The notes: generated by a model not told the origin, from the letters alone. Positions 30,489-39,580 are shown, numbered from the stretch's first letter. The stretch: DNA of 64,000 bases from WJLG01 sp964602485 (GCA_964602485.1 CAZRQU010000002.1:1-64000); one strand, 5' to 3'. A program made the numbers and translations.

Positions 30489-31500
30489 ACTAGGAAAAGG
30501 ACTTAATTCCCTTATTCCGCCCAAGGACCAGGGCCAAAGCGGAAATAAAACTAGGATAAATGTCAGCTCTTCCAATAAGACCATGGAGAGCGGACCGGAA
30601 ACTCCGGAGAAGAAGGAGGATTTTGGATTCACTACCAAAGATATAAGCGGAGCCGACAAAAAGAAGGATCCAAGCAAGAATAGCTCCAAACCTTTAAGAG
30701 CAGATGATGATGTGATAAGCGCTGAACCAAGTAACGTGGGAGTGAATGAGCTTGATATTGAGAGTATAAGAGACAATACTAGACAGCCAAGAAAGGATTT
30801 TAATGAGAATAAATTAAAAGAATTATCTGAGTCCATAAAACAATACGGAGTCATAGAGCCCTTGGTGGTTTCCGATGAGGGCGGCGGTCAGTACGAGGTA
30901 ATAGCTGGTGAAAGAAGATTGAAAGCTTCCAGAATGGCGGGAATAAAGAAAGTGCCGGTGGTCATAAAGAATGTTGATGACCAAGAACGCTTGGAGATGG
31001 CTTTGATAGAGAATTTACAGAGGGAAGACCTGAATCCCATAGAAACCGCTCAAGCCTACCAAGAATTAATGGATGAATTTCAGTTATCAGCCGAGAAAGT
31101 TGCTAAAAGGGTAGGTAAATCCAGGTCCAAGGTAGCCAATACTTTAAGATTGCTTGGTTTGCCGAGCGAGATCCAAGACGCTCTGGCTGCGGACGCTATC
31201 AGTGAGGGTCATGCAATATACCTTTTGGGAATAGAGTCTCCGGTCAAACAGATGGATATGTTCCGCAAAATAACCATGAACAAGTGGACCGTGGCCGAGA
31301 CTGGTAAGGCGGTCAAGAGATCGGGGGGAACTAAAAATTCTCAGGTCAAGATAAATTTAGGCGACGAAGATAAACAAAAGAAGCTTCAGGATCATTTGGG
31401 AACCAAAGTAGAGATAAAAAGAGGCCGTAAGGGCGGAAAGATAGTTATAGAGTTTTATAGCGACGAGGAATTAGACGGTATAGTAAAAAAATTCGAATAA
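30484..31500 (+). CDS. parB: Chromosome-partitioning protein ParB/Spo0J
   Basis: ParB is a CTP-dependent clamp that loads at parS. The 338-residue frame starts at the ATG at 30484 (MPLGKGLNSLIPP, the family N-terminus), not at an upstream TTG inside the repeat. A long linker (about 15-85) precedes the N-terminal domain with TRQPRKDF and the CTP-binding GERRLKAS. ENLQREDLNPIETAQAY follows, then the helix-turn-helix (AEKVAKRVGKSRSKVANTLRLL) and a C-terminal dimerisation region (TKVEIKRGRKGGKIVIEFYS). It is followed after one base by the dehydrogenase gene. I found no obvious parS site by eye. Confidence 0.95.
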   Translation: MPLGKGLNSLIPPKDQGQSGNKTRINVSSSNKTMESGPETPEKKEDFGFTTKDISGADKKKDPSKNSSKPLRADDDVISAEPSNVGVNELDIESIRDNTRQPRKDFNENKLKELSESIKQYGVIEPLVVSDEGGGQYEVIAGERRLKASRMAGIKKVPVVIKNVDDQERLEMALIENLQREDLNPIETAQAYQELMDEFQLSAEKVAKRVGKSRSKVANTLRLLGLPSEIQDALAADAISEGHAIYLLGIESPVKQMDMFRKITMNKWTVAETGKAVKRSGGTKNSQVKINLGDEDKQKKLQDHLGTKVEIKRGRKGGKIVIEFYSDEELDGIVKKFE

Positions 31501-31501
31501 C

Positions 31502-32503
31502 ATGAAGATAACTTTTTTCGAGATAAAAGGCTGGGAAAAGTCTTATTTAAAAAAATATCTCAAAGGACATGATCTGGAATTCGTAAGTGATCCTTTGAAC
31601 GAGAAAAATGTCAGCCACGCCAAGGGACGTGACATAGTTTCTGTTTTTATATACTCGAAGATAGATAAAAAAGTGTTGTCTAAACTTCCCAAATTGAAAG
31701 CCATTACTACCAGATCCACCGGTTTTGACCATATAGACATAAAGGAGTGTAAGAAAAGGGGAGTACCGGTTTGCAATGTGCCTACATATGGAGCCAATAC
31801 CGTGGCCGAACATACCTTTGCTCTAATTCTGGCCCTTTCCCGTAATGTCCACAAGTCTTATATTCGCGGATTAAGGGGTGACTATTCTATCGAAGGTTTG
31901 AAAGGTTTTGATATCAAAGAAAAGACCTTGGGCGTCATTGGCACCGGCCACATCGGTTTGCATGTGATCAAGATAGCCCGTGGTTTTGGTATGAAGGTCT
32001 TGGCTTATGATATCAAGCAACACAGCTTCGTGAAGGAGTGTCTAGGGTTTGATTATGCGAGCTTGGATGAACTTTTGTCCGAAAGCGATATAATCAGTTT
32101 GAATTGTCCGGAGAACAAAGACACTCATCATATGATAAATAAGCAGAGTATCAAGAAGATAAAGAAAGGCGCCTTTTTGGTGAATACGGCTCGGGGCGGA
32201 CTGGTGGATAATGACGCCTTGATAGAAGCTTTGGACAAAGAGATATTGACCGGAGCCGGTCTGGACGTTATAGAAGGCGAGGAACTTATCAAAGAAGAAA
32301 AACAATTGTTATATGATGAGGAAAAGGCCGAAGCCTTAAGTGAACTGGTCAAAGACCATATACTTCTTTCTCGAGATGATGTGGTTTTTACTCCTCATAT
32401 CGCTTTCTATAGCCACGAGGCTTTGATCAGGATACTTGAGACCACGGCTGATAATATCCATTGTTTTGCTGATGACAGGGGGCTGTGCGATCAGGTTTAT
32501 TGA
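31502..32503 (+). CDS. D-2-hydroxyacid dehydrogenase (D-lactate dehydrogenase-like)
   Basis: A 333-residue NAD-dependent enzyme of the D-isomer-specific family. It has TRSTGFDHIDIKECKKRG, NVPTYGANTVAEHTFALIL, the Rossmann GTGHIGLHV (GxGxxG), VNTARGGLVD with the catalytic Arg, and TPHIAFYSHEA with the catalytic His. The closest match in style is fermentative D-lactate dehydrogenase, which would regenerate NAD+ after pyruvate kinase. A different 2-keto acid cannot be excluded. It starts one base after parB and so is translated from the parAB message. Confidence 0.88.
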   Translation: MKITFFEIKGWEKSYLKKYLKGHDLEFVSDPLNEKNVSHAKGRDIVSVFIYSKIDKKVLSKLPKLKAITTRSTGFDHIDIKECKKRGVPVCNVPTYGANTVAEHTFALILALSRNVHKSYIRGLRGDYSIEGLKGFDIKEKTLGVIGTGHIGLHVIKIARGFGMKVLAYDIKQHSFVKECLGFDYASLDELLSESDIISLNCPENKDTHHMINKQSIKKIKKGAFLVNTARGGLVDNDALIEALDKEILTGAGLDVIEGEELIKEEKQLLYDEEKAEALSELVKDHILLSRDDVVFTPHIAFYSHEALIRILETTADNIHCFADDRGLCDQVY

Positions 32504-32575
32504 TTTGAAAAAAAATATTATAATTGCTAAATTGTTATATTGTCTTTAAAGCAGTTTAGCTTTTTTTATAAAGAA

Positions 32576-33850
32576 ATGAAAAAGACTTTTCACATAATAA
32601 CCATTGGCTGCCAAATGAACAGATCCGATTCCGAGCGGATAGCTTTTTATTTGGAGAGTTACGGATTCAAGAGCGTGGATGATCGGCGTAAGGCCGGAGT
32701 TATCATCGTGGTCACTTGCGGGATCCGCCAAACAGCCGAAGATCGTAATTATGGGTTGTTTCCGAAATTCAAAAAAGAGAATCCTCAAGCTACCACCATT
32801 CTTACCGGTTGTCTTTCCAAAAGGGAAGATGTGAAGAAAAGATTGGATAGATATGTTGACATTTGGTTGCCGATAGATGAATTGCCATTACTCTATAAGC
32901 GCTTAGGGTCAAGAAGTAAAAGATACTCGGTCAATGATTATTTGAACATAGCTCCTAAGGTCAACTCTGATTTTTCCGTTTTTATACCCATAGGCAACGG
33001 CTGTAATAATTTTTGTTCATATTGCGTGGTACCTTATGCCCGCGGAAAAGAGAAGTATAGATCGGCATCTGCTATCATTAAGGAAGCGCGAAGTTTTTTA
33101 AAGAAAGGGTATAAGGAAGTGGTGCTCATAGCTCAAAACGTCAATAGTTATAAGGACCCTAAAAAAGACATATATTTCCCGGAGCTTTTGAAGAAAATAG
33201 GGGAGATAAAGGGTAATTTTTGGGTGCGTTTCGCATCTTCTCATCCTAAGGACTTAAGTGATGGATTAATAGAGGCAGTAGCTAAAAATGATAAATTGTG
33301 TAATCATTTTCATTTTGCTGTTCAGTCCGGAGATAATGAGATATTAAGAATGATGAACAGGAAATATACGGTGGAACAATACAAAGAAAAGGTGGACAAG
33401 ATAAAAAAGAGGGTTCCGAATGTTTCTATTTCTACCGATATAATAGTGGGCTTCCCAGGCGAAAGTCGGCGCCAGTTCAATAATACGGCCAAGCTTTGTC
33501 GAGAGGTCGGTTATGATATGATATATATCGCCCAATTTTCTCCGCGACCGGGGACCGTGGCGGCTAACTTGAAAGATAGTGTGTCCAAAACCGAGAAGAA
33601 GGGCAGGGAAAAGGTGTTGTCGGGAATATTAAAGATGACAAGTTTGAAGAATAACAAAAAATATTTGAAAAAGACCATGGTTGTGCTTGTGGAAGGCAGA
33701 AAGAAGAACGGTCTTCTTTTCGGACGCAATGAGCAGGATAAGATAGTGATGATAGATGATAGCGAAGAAATAGAAGGATTATCAGGGAGCTTCGTAGCTG
33801 TAAAGATAAATAAAGCTTACGATATGGGATTGTTCGGATCTTTGATATAA
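32576..33850 (+). CDS. miaB: MiaB-family tRNA methylthiotransferase
   Basis: MiaB adds the 2-methylthio group to isopentenyl-adenosine 37 of tRNAs. Start chosen at the ATG at 32576 (MKKTFHIITIGCQMN). The 424 residues show the N-terminal cluster cysteines (Cys12 in GCQMNRSDSE, one in VTCGIRQTAE, one in TGCLSKR), the radical SAM CxxxCxxC (Cys143, 147, 150), VQSGDNEILRMMNRKYT, GFPGESRRQF and a C-terminal TRAM domain. VTCGIRQTA replaces the usual NTCxVR, so assignment to MiaB rather than MtaB or RimO is likely but not certain. miaA, the preceding enzyme, lies 0.9 kb downstream. Confidence 0.87.
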   Translation: MKKTFHIITIGCQMNRSDSERIAFYLESYGFKSVDDRRKAGVIIVVTCGIRQTAEDRNYGLFPKFKKENPQATTILTGCLSKREDVKKRLDRYVDIWLPIDELPLLYKRLGSRSKRYSVNDYLNIAPKVNSDFSVFIPIGNGCNNFCSYCVVPYARGKEKYRSASAIIKEARSFLKKGYKEVVLIAQNVNSYKDPKKDIYFPELLKKIGEIKGNFWVRFASSHPKDLSDGLIEAVAKNDKLCNHFHFAVQSGDNEILRMMNRKYTVEQYKEKVDKIKKRVPNVSISTDIIVGFPGESRRQFNNTAKLCREVGYDMIYIAQFSPRPGTVAANLKDSVSKTEKKGREKVLSGILKMTSLKNNKKYLKKTMVVLVEGRKKNGLLFGRNEQDKIVMIDDSEEIEGLSGSFVAVKINKAYDMGLFGSLI

Positions 33851-33890
33851 AAAAGCCCCGCGTTCTTCCTTTTTAGGAAGAAGCGGGGGT
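33850..33890 (-). terminator. Terminator of the YfiH-type gene
   Basis: CCCCGC-TTCTTCC pairs with GGAAGAA-GCGGGG; read on the minus strand it is followed by a T run. It lies between converging genes. Confidence 0.8.
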
Positions 33891-33896
33891 AGATCC

Positions 33897-34667
33897 TTAC
33901 GAGCAGATGAAGCCGGCATTTCTTTTTTTAGTGCCGGTGGCTCGGTAAGAATAGAAGAGCTTTCCATTCTTCTGGGATTCGAAAGAACAAAAGCCTTCAA
34001 GCATGGATATGTTCTTCTCGGGGACTCTGGCCTCGGAAAGCTGGTTCAGGATGGTGTCTTTGAGGTCAATGTGCCTCCGGTTCCTGACCGTGCCGTTGAA
34101 TTCTTCGGCTATTTCCGGGCTAACCTCGTAGTTCTGCCAGGAGATGCCGGGCACGAGAGCAATGTGAAGTTGCTCGGGAATGATCCCTATTGACCTCTCG
34201 ATGAGATCAACAGCTTTGGGGACTATGCCCAAGTGCGTGCCTTTTCTTCCGCTGTGGATGATGGCCGACATATCGCCCCTGCCGTTCGAGATCATTACTG
34301 TGGGGCAGTCGGCAGTCGGGGACATCAGCACCACTTTTCGGTTCGATCTTGCTTTGCGAAGATGGACTATCCCGTCTCCTTTGTGGTATTGTCCCGTTAT
34401 CCGATCATCTTCCGAGATATGATCCGGACTATTGCAAGCTCCGAGATCGCTGTTCATAACGATGCAGATCTTGTCGCCATGCTCCGGGATCAATTTCATC
34501 CAGTGAGATGCGCCGAGTTTGTCCGCCAGTTTGCGATTCTGCGACCACTGACTGGCCGGGTGTTGTTTTACCCCCATGTCGTCACAGACACTGGTCGTTA
34601 TGCCAGCATAGATGTTTTCCGGAAGATTCGGAACTCTGACTGCATACTGCTTCCCGTATTTTCCCAC
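33897..34667 (-). CDS. YfiH/laccase-domain protein (purine nucleoside phosphorylase-like)
   Basis: Proteins of this copper/zinc family act as purine nucleoside phosphorylases/adenosine deaminases or polyphenol oxidases. The start is set at a GTG (34665-34667), because AAAGGAGG lies 5 bases before it; an upstream ATG at 34730 would add 21 residues and bury that site. The 256 residues contain PEHGDKI, TADCPTVMI (metal Cys), IIHSGRKGTHLGI (metal His), VPGISWQNYEVS, and the ending CSFES, FYSYRATGTKKRNAGFI. All key ligands appear present. It is a single-gene unit divergent from miaA. Confidence 0.85.
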   Translation of the reverse strand: MGKYGKQYAVRVPNLPENIYAGITTSVCDDMGVKQHPASQWSQNRKLADKLGASHWMKLIPEHGDKICIVMNSDLGACNSPDHISEDDRITGQYHKGDGIVHLRKARSNRKVVLMSPTADCPTVMISNGRGDMSAIIHSGRKGTHLGIVPKAVDLIERSIGIIPEQLHIALVPGISWQNYEVSPEIAEEFNGTVRNRRHIDLKDTILNQLSEARVPEKNISMLEGFCSFESQKNGKLFYSYRATGTKKRNAGFICS

Positions 34668-34761
34668 AGAAACCTCCTTTGATGTTTTGTTGGGATCAAT
34701 AAAAAAACAAAAGACCGCCTTTCTTGGCAATCATTAAATAATATAATACAATAGTCATAAT

Positions 34762-35706
34762 ATGTCAAATAGAGATAAAAAAGATAAGGTAGTGGTGATA
34801 TTGGGCACAACCGCTTCGGGCAAAACCGGTTTAGGGGTGCATTTGGCCTATAAACTTGATGGTGAGATAATTTCGGCTGACTCTCGACAAGTATATAAAG
34901 GCATGGACATAGGCACCGGTAAGGATTTGGATGAATATCAGGTTAAGAATAAACAGATACCTTATCATTTGATAGATGTAGCTGACCCGAAAGAGAAGTA
35001 CTCCTTGGGTGATTTTCAAAAAGCGGCTTTTTCAGCCATTGAAGATATAATAAAAAGGAATAAACTACCTTTGATCGTTGGTGGTACCGGACAATATCTT
35101 GAGGCCGTAGTGGACAATTATGAGCTTTCGGAAGCTAAGCCGAATGATGACCTGAGAAAGGAGTTGGAAGAATTGGATGTTGATACTCTTTATAGCCAGA
35201 TAGAGAAACTGAATAAGAAGTTCGCTAAAAATATAAACGAGAGCGATCGAAAGAATAAAAGGCGATTGATACGTTATTTAGAGGTTCTTAAGGCCACAGA
35301 AGGCGATTTTAAGCCTCTGAAAAGGCCTCAGGAGAGTAACTATGAGTTTTTATTGCTGGGAATGACCCATCCTAAAGAGATATTGGCCGAGCGTATAGAC
35401 AAGCGTTTGCGGGAACGATTGGAGGAAGAGGGGATGGTAGAAGAGGTTCAGGAATTGAACCGCCAAGGAGTGAGCTGGGAGCGTTTGGAAGAGTTTGGTT
35501 TGGAATACAAATATGTTTCCAAATATCTTAAAGATGAGTTGGAATATGATCAAATGGTGGAACTTCTGGCAAGCAAGATAAAGAAATTCGCCAAAAGGCA
35601 GATGACCTGGTTCAGGCGTTGGGAAAAGCAGGGGAGAAAGATACATTGGATAGATAATAGAGACGACGCAGAGTCATTGATAGATGATTTTTTAGAGAAA
35701 AAATAA
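34762..35706 (+). CDS. miaA: tRNA dimethylallyltransferase
   Basis: MiaA adds the isopentenyl group to A37 of tRNAs reading U-starting codons, providing the substrate for MiaB. The 314 residues have the P-loop GTTASGKT, ISADSRQVYKGMDIGTGK, VGGTGQYLEAV, and the tRNA-binding end KKFAKRQMTWFRRW. The length is normal. The start lacks a ribosome site. A terminator shared with the converging pyrB gene follows. Having miaA and miaB close together suggests this lineage keeps full ms2i6A modification. Confidence 0.95.
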   Translation: MSNRDKKDKVVVILGTTASGKTGLGVHLAYKLDGEIISADSRQVYKGMDIGTGKDLDEYQVKNKQIPYHLIDVADPKEKYSLGDFQKAAFSAIEDIIKRNKLPLIVGGTGQYLEAVVDNYELSEAKPNDDLRKELEELDVDTLYSQIEKLNKKFAKNINESDRKNKRRLIRYLEVLKATEGDFKPLKRPQESNYEFLLLGMTHPKEILAERIDKRLRERLEEEGMVEEVQELNRQGVSWERLEEFGLEYKYVSKYLKDELEYDQMVELLASKIKKFAKRQMTWFRRWEKQGRKIHWIDNRDDAESLIDDFLEKK

Positions 35707-35718
35707 AAAAAGATCATA

Positions 35719-35757
35719 AAAAAGGCGGATCAGGTTATAAACCCTCTCCGCCTTTGT
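35719..35757. terminator. Bidirectional terminator
   Basis: AAAGGCGGA (35721-35729) pairs with TCCGCCTTT (35747-35755), between miaA and pyrB, which converge. Confidence 0.85.
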
Positions 35758-35760
35758 TCT

Positions 35761-37272
35761 TCACATTATCTCGGAATGCTTGAACACTTGAGTGCAGTAA
35801 TGACAACGACAATTGCCATTATAGTAAATGAATCGAGTGGTCGCTTCCGGGTCATGGTTAGTGATGCAGTTGTTGTTCGGACATTTGCCGAATACTTTAA
35901 TGGCGCCCGGACTGCCCACTTTCTTCTTTTCGAACATTTCTTCCCTTTCACCGATAATGTTGAAAGTGACGCCAGGCGAGATAGCCGCGATCATGCGGAT
36001 CATTTCATCGGGAATGAATTGATCCTCTAAAATGACCACATCTTTGTATCCGGTCCTGTTCTTGGTCGTCGGCACGTTCTTGATGTCGTGAACGGTCGCG
36101 TTGCTTTCCAGAGCTTCTTTTGACCAAAGGAGTTCTTCTACCTTTACGCCCAGACCTTTATCTATATGGTCTATGACGATCCCTCTATGTATCGGTTTGA
36201 AATATCGGTACGGATCTTTTCCGTCGCGCTTTCTCGCCATATATTGATCCAGAGATTCAGACACCAGACAAGATATGTCGCCATCACCATCGTCGAAGGT
36301 AATAGAGGGTTGAATGCGATTCCGATATCCTTCGTCCAAGAGGAACATCCTGGAAGGAATGCCATTATCCGCTTGTTGGATAAAGACCATTCTTTCGTCA
36401 GAACGCACTCCTATCGAATATTGGGGAATGTCTTTGGGGATGGGCAGGGGATGTCCAAAGTAGGTGTTCGGACCGAACATGGATATATTCTTGGAGTTGA
36501 TCTGAAAACGGGCTCGAGCCCGTTTCAATGAGACTGAGTCGCCCTGGAATCTCTCTTCCTGAACCCGGGTGCCGTAGATAAAATCACAATCCCTTAAGAT
36601 CTCCAAGGAATCACCCTCGAATACATTCTCTTCCGGAAACAATCTTTTGTATCCGGATTGCAGGCGAGTGGCTTGATCCGATGCCAGATAGATGGATATT
36701 CCTTTAAAAAGGGAAAGGGCGCGGATAAGAGAATGAACCGTTCGTCCATATTTTAGGTCGCCGAAGAATCCGATCTTGAGATTTTCCAGGCCTCCAAACA
36801 GGTCAGAGATGGTCACCAGGTCCAATATGGTCTGACTGGGATGTTCGTTGGTTCCATCTCCGGCGTTCTGCACGGAAACGGCAGCTCCTTCTTTTTCGAA
36901 CATTTCAGCCAAGAACCTTTGCAGACCTTCTTCGGTGCTCCTCATGACCAACACATCAGCTCCTTGACTGTAGAACATGCGGGCAGTATCAGCCCAACTT
37001 TCTTTTTTCTTCGTGGAAAAAGCCTCAGCTCCGACTTTCATTTCGGTTGACCAGCCCAGAAGCCGAGCAGCCTCATGATATGAACCCAAGGTTCTGGTGC
37101 TTGCCTCCAAAGAGAAAAAAGTAGCTTTGCGGTTTCGGTGGTTGGGGATGGGCTTAATGCCTTCTCGGTAATTCTTTCTGACCTGAAAGAATTTCTTGGC
37201 ACCCTCGATTATAGACAGAAGTTTTTCTTTTTCAGCAAGATCATTGATACTCAAAAGATGTCTGAACAACAT
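35761..37272 (-). CDS. pyrB: Aspartate carbamoyltransferase, catalytic-regulatory fusion
   Basis: It condenses carbamoyl phosphate and aspartate in pyrimidine synthesis. The 503 residues fuse PyrB (about 1-335) and PyrI (about 345-503). PyrB motifs: LEASTRTLGSYHEAARLLG (carbamoyl-phosphate loop), GDGTNEHPSQTILDL, FGDLKYGRTVHSL and YGTRVQEERF. PyrI motifs: IHRGIVIDHIDKG, NVPTTKNRTGYKDVVILED and a zinc site of four cysteines (CPNNNC and CRCHYC). Such fusions occur in some bacteria and keep regulation on one chain. AAAGGAGG precedes the ATG and a promoter lies at 37323-37349. It is a single-gene unit. Confidence 0.93.
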   Translation of the reverse strand: MLFRHLLSINDLAEKEKLLSIIEGAKKFFQVRKNYREGIKPIPNHRNRKATFFSLEASTRTLGSYHEAARLLGWSTEMKVGAEAFSTKKKESWADTARMFYSQGADVLVMRSTEEGLQRFLAEMFEKEGAAVSVQNAGDGTNEHPSQTILDLVTISDLFGGLENLKIGFFGDLKYGRTVHSLIRALSLFKGISIYLASDQATRLQSGYKRLFPEENVFEGDSLEILRDCDFIYGTRVQEERFQGDSVSLKRARARFQINSKNISMFGPNTYFGHPLPIPKDIPQYSIGVRSDERMVFIQQADNGIPSRMFLLDEGYRNRIQPSITFDDGDGDISCLVSESLDQYMARKRDGKDPYRYFKPIHRGIVIDHIDKGLGVKVEELLWSKEALESNATVHDIKNVPTTKNRTGYKDVVILEDQFIPDEMIRMIAAISPGVTFNIIGEREEMFEKKKVGSPGAIKVFGKCPNNNCITNHDPEATTRFIYYNGNCRCHYCTQVFKHSEIM

Positions 37273-37322
37273 GGTTGGCCTCCTTTATTTGTTTGAAAGA
37301 ACTTTTTTTGTTTTCTGATCAA

Positions 37323-37349
37323 TTTATATTCTGAATGTCTTTTTGTCAA
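37323..37349 (-). promoter_or_regulatory. pyrB promoter
   Basis: On the minus strand: TTGACA (37344-37349), 15-base spacer, TATAAA (37323-37328). Confidence 0.55.
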
Positions 37350-37354
37350 TCGTT

Positions 37355-37385
37355 TCAAAAAACTCCCCCTCAAAAAGGGGGAGTT
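37355..37385 (-). terminator. gatB terminator
   Basis: AACTCCCCCT (37361-37370) pairs perfectly with AGGGGGAGTT (37376-37385); on the minus strand a T run follows. Confidence 0.9.
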
Positions 37386-37389
37386 CGTT

Positions 37390-38901
37390 CTATTCATTAT
37401 CCAGTAGTTTTTTCAATATTTCCGATACCTTTTTTGGGTTGGCTTTGCCTTTGGTAGCGGCCATGGTCTGTCCGACAAAGTATTGTAACAAGGCGGTTTT
37501 TCCGTTTTTGTACATTTCTACTTGGCCGGAATTCTTCTCTAATACTTCTTTTATGATATTTTCCAATTCTTCATCATTATCCATTTGTTCCAATCCCATT
37601 TCTTGCATTATATCAGTTGGGTCTCCGCCTTTTTCGTACATAACTTCCAAAAGTTTCTGTCCGGCCGAGGAATTGATCTTTTCTTGGTAGACAAGCGTCA
37701 GTAATTCCGCGAAATTTTCCGGCGTGATAGCTATATCCCTTATCTTTTTTCCATCCTTGTTCATATGCGAGAAAAGCTCAGAAAGAAGCCAATTGGAAGT
37801 GAGTCGGGCTAATTTATTCTTTTGTCTTTCCCAGTCATCACCGGTGGAGTCTATCCAGGCGCGTAATTCGGTCATCACCTTTTCGGAATAATCAGCTAAG
37901 TGCTTTTCTGAGACTATCATTTCCGCGTTTTCCGGGCTGAAGCTGTATTGTTCTTCGAACCTTTGTTTTTTTTCTGCCGGCAATTCTATTAGCCGCGCTC
38001 TTATCTCCGATATCCAGCCGCCGTCTATCTTTATCGGAGGGATGTCCGGTTCTGGGAAATATCTATAATCAGCTGAAGTTTCTTTTACTCTTTGCCTAAC
38101 TGTCACACCTTTGTTCTCGTTCCAGCCGCGAGTCTCTTGAATTAGGTCTTCCCCTTCGGCAATAGCTTTTTTTTGTCTCTCTATCTCATAATTGACCGCC
38201 TTTTCCATGGCTTTGAAGGAGTTTATGTTCTTGAGCTCCACTTTAGGATTCAGCTGATGATCGCCAAGCGGTTTTATCTCCCCGTCTATGTATTCCCATT
38301 TCCCCTTTTCCTGGATGCTTACATTGGCTTCGCAACGCATTTCTCCCTTTTCCATATCAGCATTACTGATATCCAGATATCTTAATATCTGTTGATAGCG
38401 ACGGCAGAAAACTTTAGCGGTTTCAGCGTCGCGAATGACCGGCTCGGTCACCATCTCTATCAAAGGAGTGCCAGCTCGGTTAAGGTCTATTAAAGAATGG
38501 TCTTTACCGGTCGGGTGAGTGGACTTACCTGTATCTTCCTCTAAATGTATTCTAGTTATATCTATTTTCTCTCCGTCAACTTGCAAATACCCTTGATAGC
38601 AGAAAGGCAGTTCGTATTGTGATATTTGATAGCCTTTGGGCAGGTCTGGATAGAAGTAGTTCTTACGATCGAATTTGGAAAATCCATTTATTTGGCAATG
38701 GAGTCCCAATCCTAAAAGGATCGTCCATTCGATCGCTTGTTGGTTGGGGTAGGGAAGAGTGCCCGGATGGCCCAGACATATCGGACAGACATTAGTGTTC
38801 GGATCAACACCTTGGCTGTCGTTGTCGCAAGAGCAGAACATTTTTGATCTTGTTTTTAGCTCAGCGTGTATCTCAAGTCCGATTATGACATCGTAGTCCA
38901 T
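37390..38901 (-). CDS. gatB: Asp-tRNA(Asn)/Glu-tRNA(Gln) amidotransferase subunit B
   Basis: GatB holds the misacylated tRNA and activates its carboxylate in the GatCAB amidotransferase, which makes Gln-tRNA and Asn-tRNA. The 503 residues start IGLEIHAELKTRSKMFCSC and include PICLGHPGTLP, RKNYFYPDLPKGYQISQYE, HLEEDTGKSTH, DLNRAGTPLIEMVTEP, MRCEANVS and a helical YqeY-like tail. Cysteines of the zinc site (CSC and CPIC) are present. gatA and gatC are not in the window. It has no ribosome site. Its start lies about 170 bases after the small gene on the same strand, from which it is separated by a terminator. Confidence 0.96.
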   Translation of the reverse strand: MDYDVIIGLEIHAELKTRSKMFCSCDNDSQGVDPNTNVCPICLGHPGTLPYPNQQAIEWTILLGLGLHCQINGFSKFDRKNYFYPDLPKGYQISQYELPFCYQGYLQVDGEKIDITRIHLEEDTGKSTHPTGKDHSLIDLNRAGTPLIEMVTEPVIRDAETAKVFCRRYQQILRYLDISNADMEKGEMRCEANVSIQEKGKWEYIDGEIKPLGDHQLNPKVELKNINSFKAMEKAVNYEIERQKKAIAEGEDLIQETRGWNENKGVTVRQRVKETSADYRYFPEPDIPPIKIDGGWISEIRARLIELPAEKKQRFEEQYSFSPENAEMIVSEKHLADYSEKVMTELRAWIDSTGDDWERQKNKLARLTSNWLLSELFSHMNKDGKKIRDIAITPENFAELLTLVYQEKINSSAGQKLLEVMYEKGGDPTDIMQEMGLEQMDNDEELENIIKEVLEKNSGQVEMYKNGKTALLQYFVGQTMAATKGKANPKKVSEILKKLLDNE

Positions 38902-38962
38902 ATTTAGTGATCTTAGTTATTTTCTTTATTTAATATTAGCTTGAAATCCTTTAAAAATCAAG

Positions 38963-38996
38963 AAAAAAACCACAAGTGCTTAGGACAAGTGGTTTA
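38963..38996 (-). terminator. Terminator of the deoxynucleotide gene cluster
   Basis: ACCAC (38969-38973) pairs with GTGGT (38989-38993), with further AAGT/ACTT-type pairing inside; on the minus strand it is followed by T7. Confidence 0.65.
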
Positions 38997-39074
38997 TTTG
39001 GCTAACGGTAGCAGAATCTTTTTTAGAAGTCGGTATTTTTTATTAGACCTTTTCGTTTCCATACAGGCCATTGT

Positions 39075-39221
39075 CTATGGCCGGAGTATGAAATAACGTC
39101 CGAATCTGCTTACTTCCCGCATGATCGTGTTTAGAAGGGAATGTCCGCCAACAATGACAATGGCTAACAGTAAGAGGGCTGCCGCTACAACAATTATTTT
39201 TTGCAAGGTTCTTTTATCCAA
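39075..39221 (-). CDS. 48-residue membrane protein with TTG start
   Basis: On the minus strand AAAGGAGG lies 5 bases before a TTG (39219-39221) that opens a 48-codon frame ending TAG at 39075. The product begins DKRTLQK, has one hydrophobic helix (about 9-25, IIVVAAALLLLAIVIVGG) and a basic amphipathic tail. The ribosome site is among the strongest in the window and overlaps the end of the mazG-like gene, so it is probably co-transcribed. No family is recognised. Confidence 0.55.
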   Translation of the reverse strand: MDKRTLQKIIVVAAALLLLAIVIVGGHSLLNTIMREVSRFGRYFILRP

Positions 39222-39237
39222 AATGACCTCCTTTGGT

Positions 39238-39570
39238 TCATCGATCGTCTCCGCTTCCTTTCAGAACGCCACGTTCTTGGCGGTCCTTTAGTTTATTTAA
39301 GTTCTTTTCAGCGATATCGTCAAGGGAAAGTCCTAGTTCGGTGGCTAATTGCGAAGCGTACCAAAGAACGTCACCGATCTCTTTGCCGATCTCGATCCTC
39401 ATTTTCTCGGTCATTTCCAGGTTGTGATCGCGAACTATCTTTTTTATCTTCCCAGCCACTTCACCGGCTTCATTGGGCAGACCCAAAGCCGGGTAGAGCC
39501 AGCTTTTGCCGTCTATCTTGGGGTAGATGGCAGTTTCTTTTGATCTTTCTTGATAATCTGATATTTGCAT
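39238..39570 (-). CDS. MazG-like nucleotide pyrophosphohydrolase
   Basis: All-alpha NTP pyrophosphohydrolases of this family hydrolyse (d)NTPs to monophosphates and clean the pool. The 110 residues have the metal motif GLPNEAGEVAGKIKK (ExxE) and EIGKEIGDVLWYAS (ExxD), both in the right spacing. It is the single-domain MazG-like form. It lies directly downstream of tmk (10 bases) in the deoxynucleotide cluster, which suits a role in removing dUTP, dCTP or damaged nucleotides. Confidence 0.9.
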   Translation of the reverse strand: MQISDYQERSKETAIYPKIDGKSWLYPALGLPNEAGEVAGKIKKIVRDHNLEMTEKMRIEIGKEIGDVLWYASQLATELGLSLDDIAEKNLNKLKDRQERGVLKGSGDDR

Positions 39571-39580
39571 AAATGATGTG

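Noticed and set aside
35776..36030. Plus-strand frames opposite pyrB, gatB and yfiH-like genes
   Set aside because: They are antisense shadows of well-supported genes without ribosome sites or recognisable domains.
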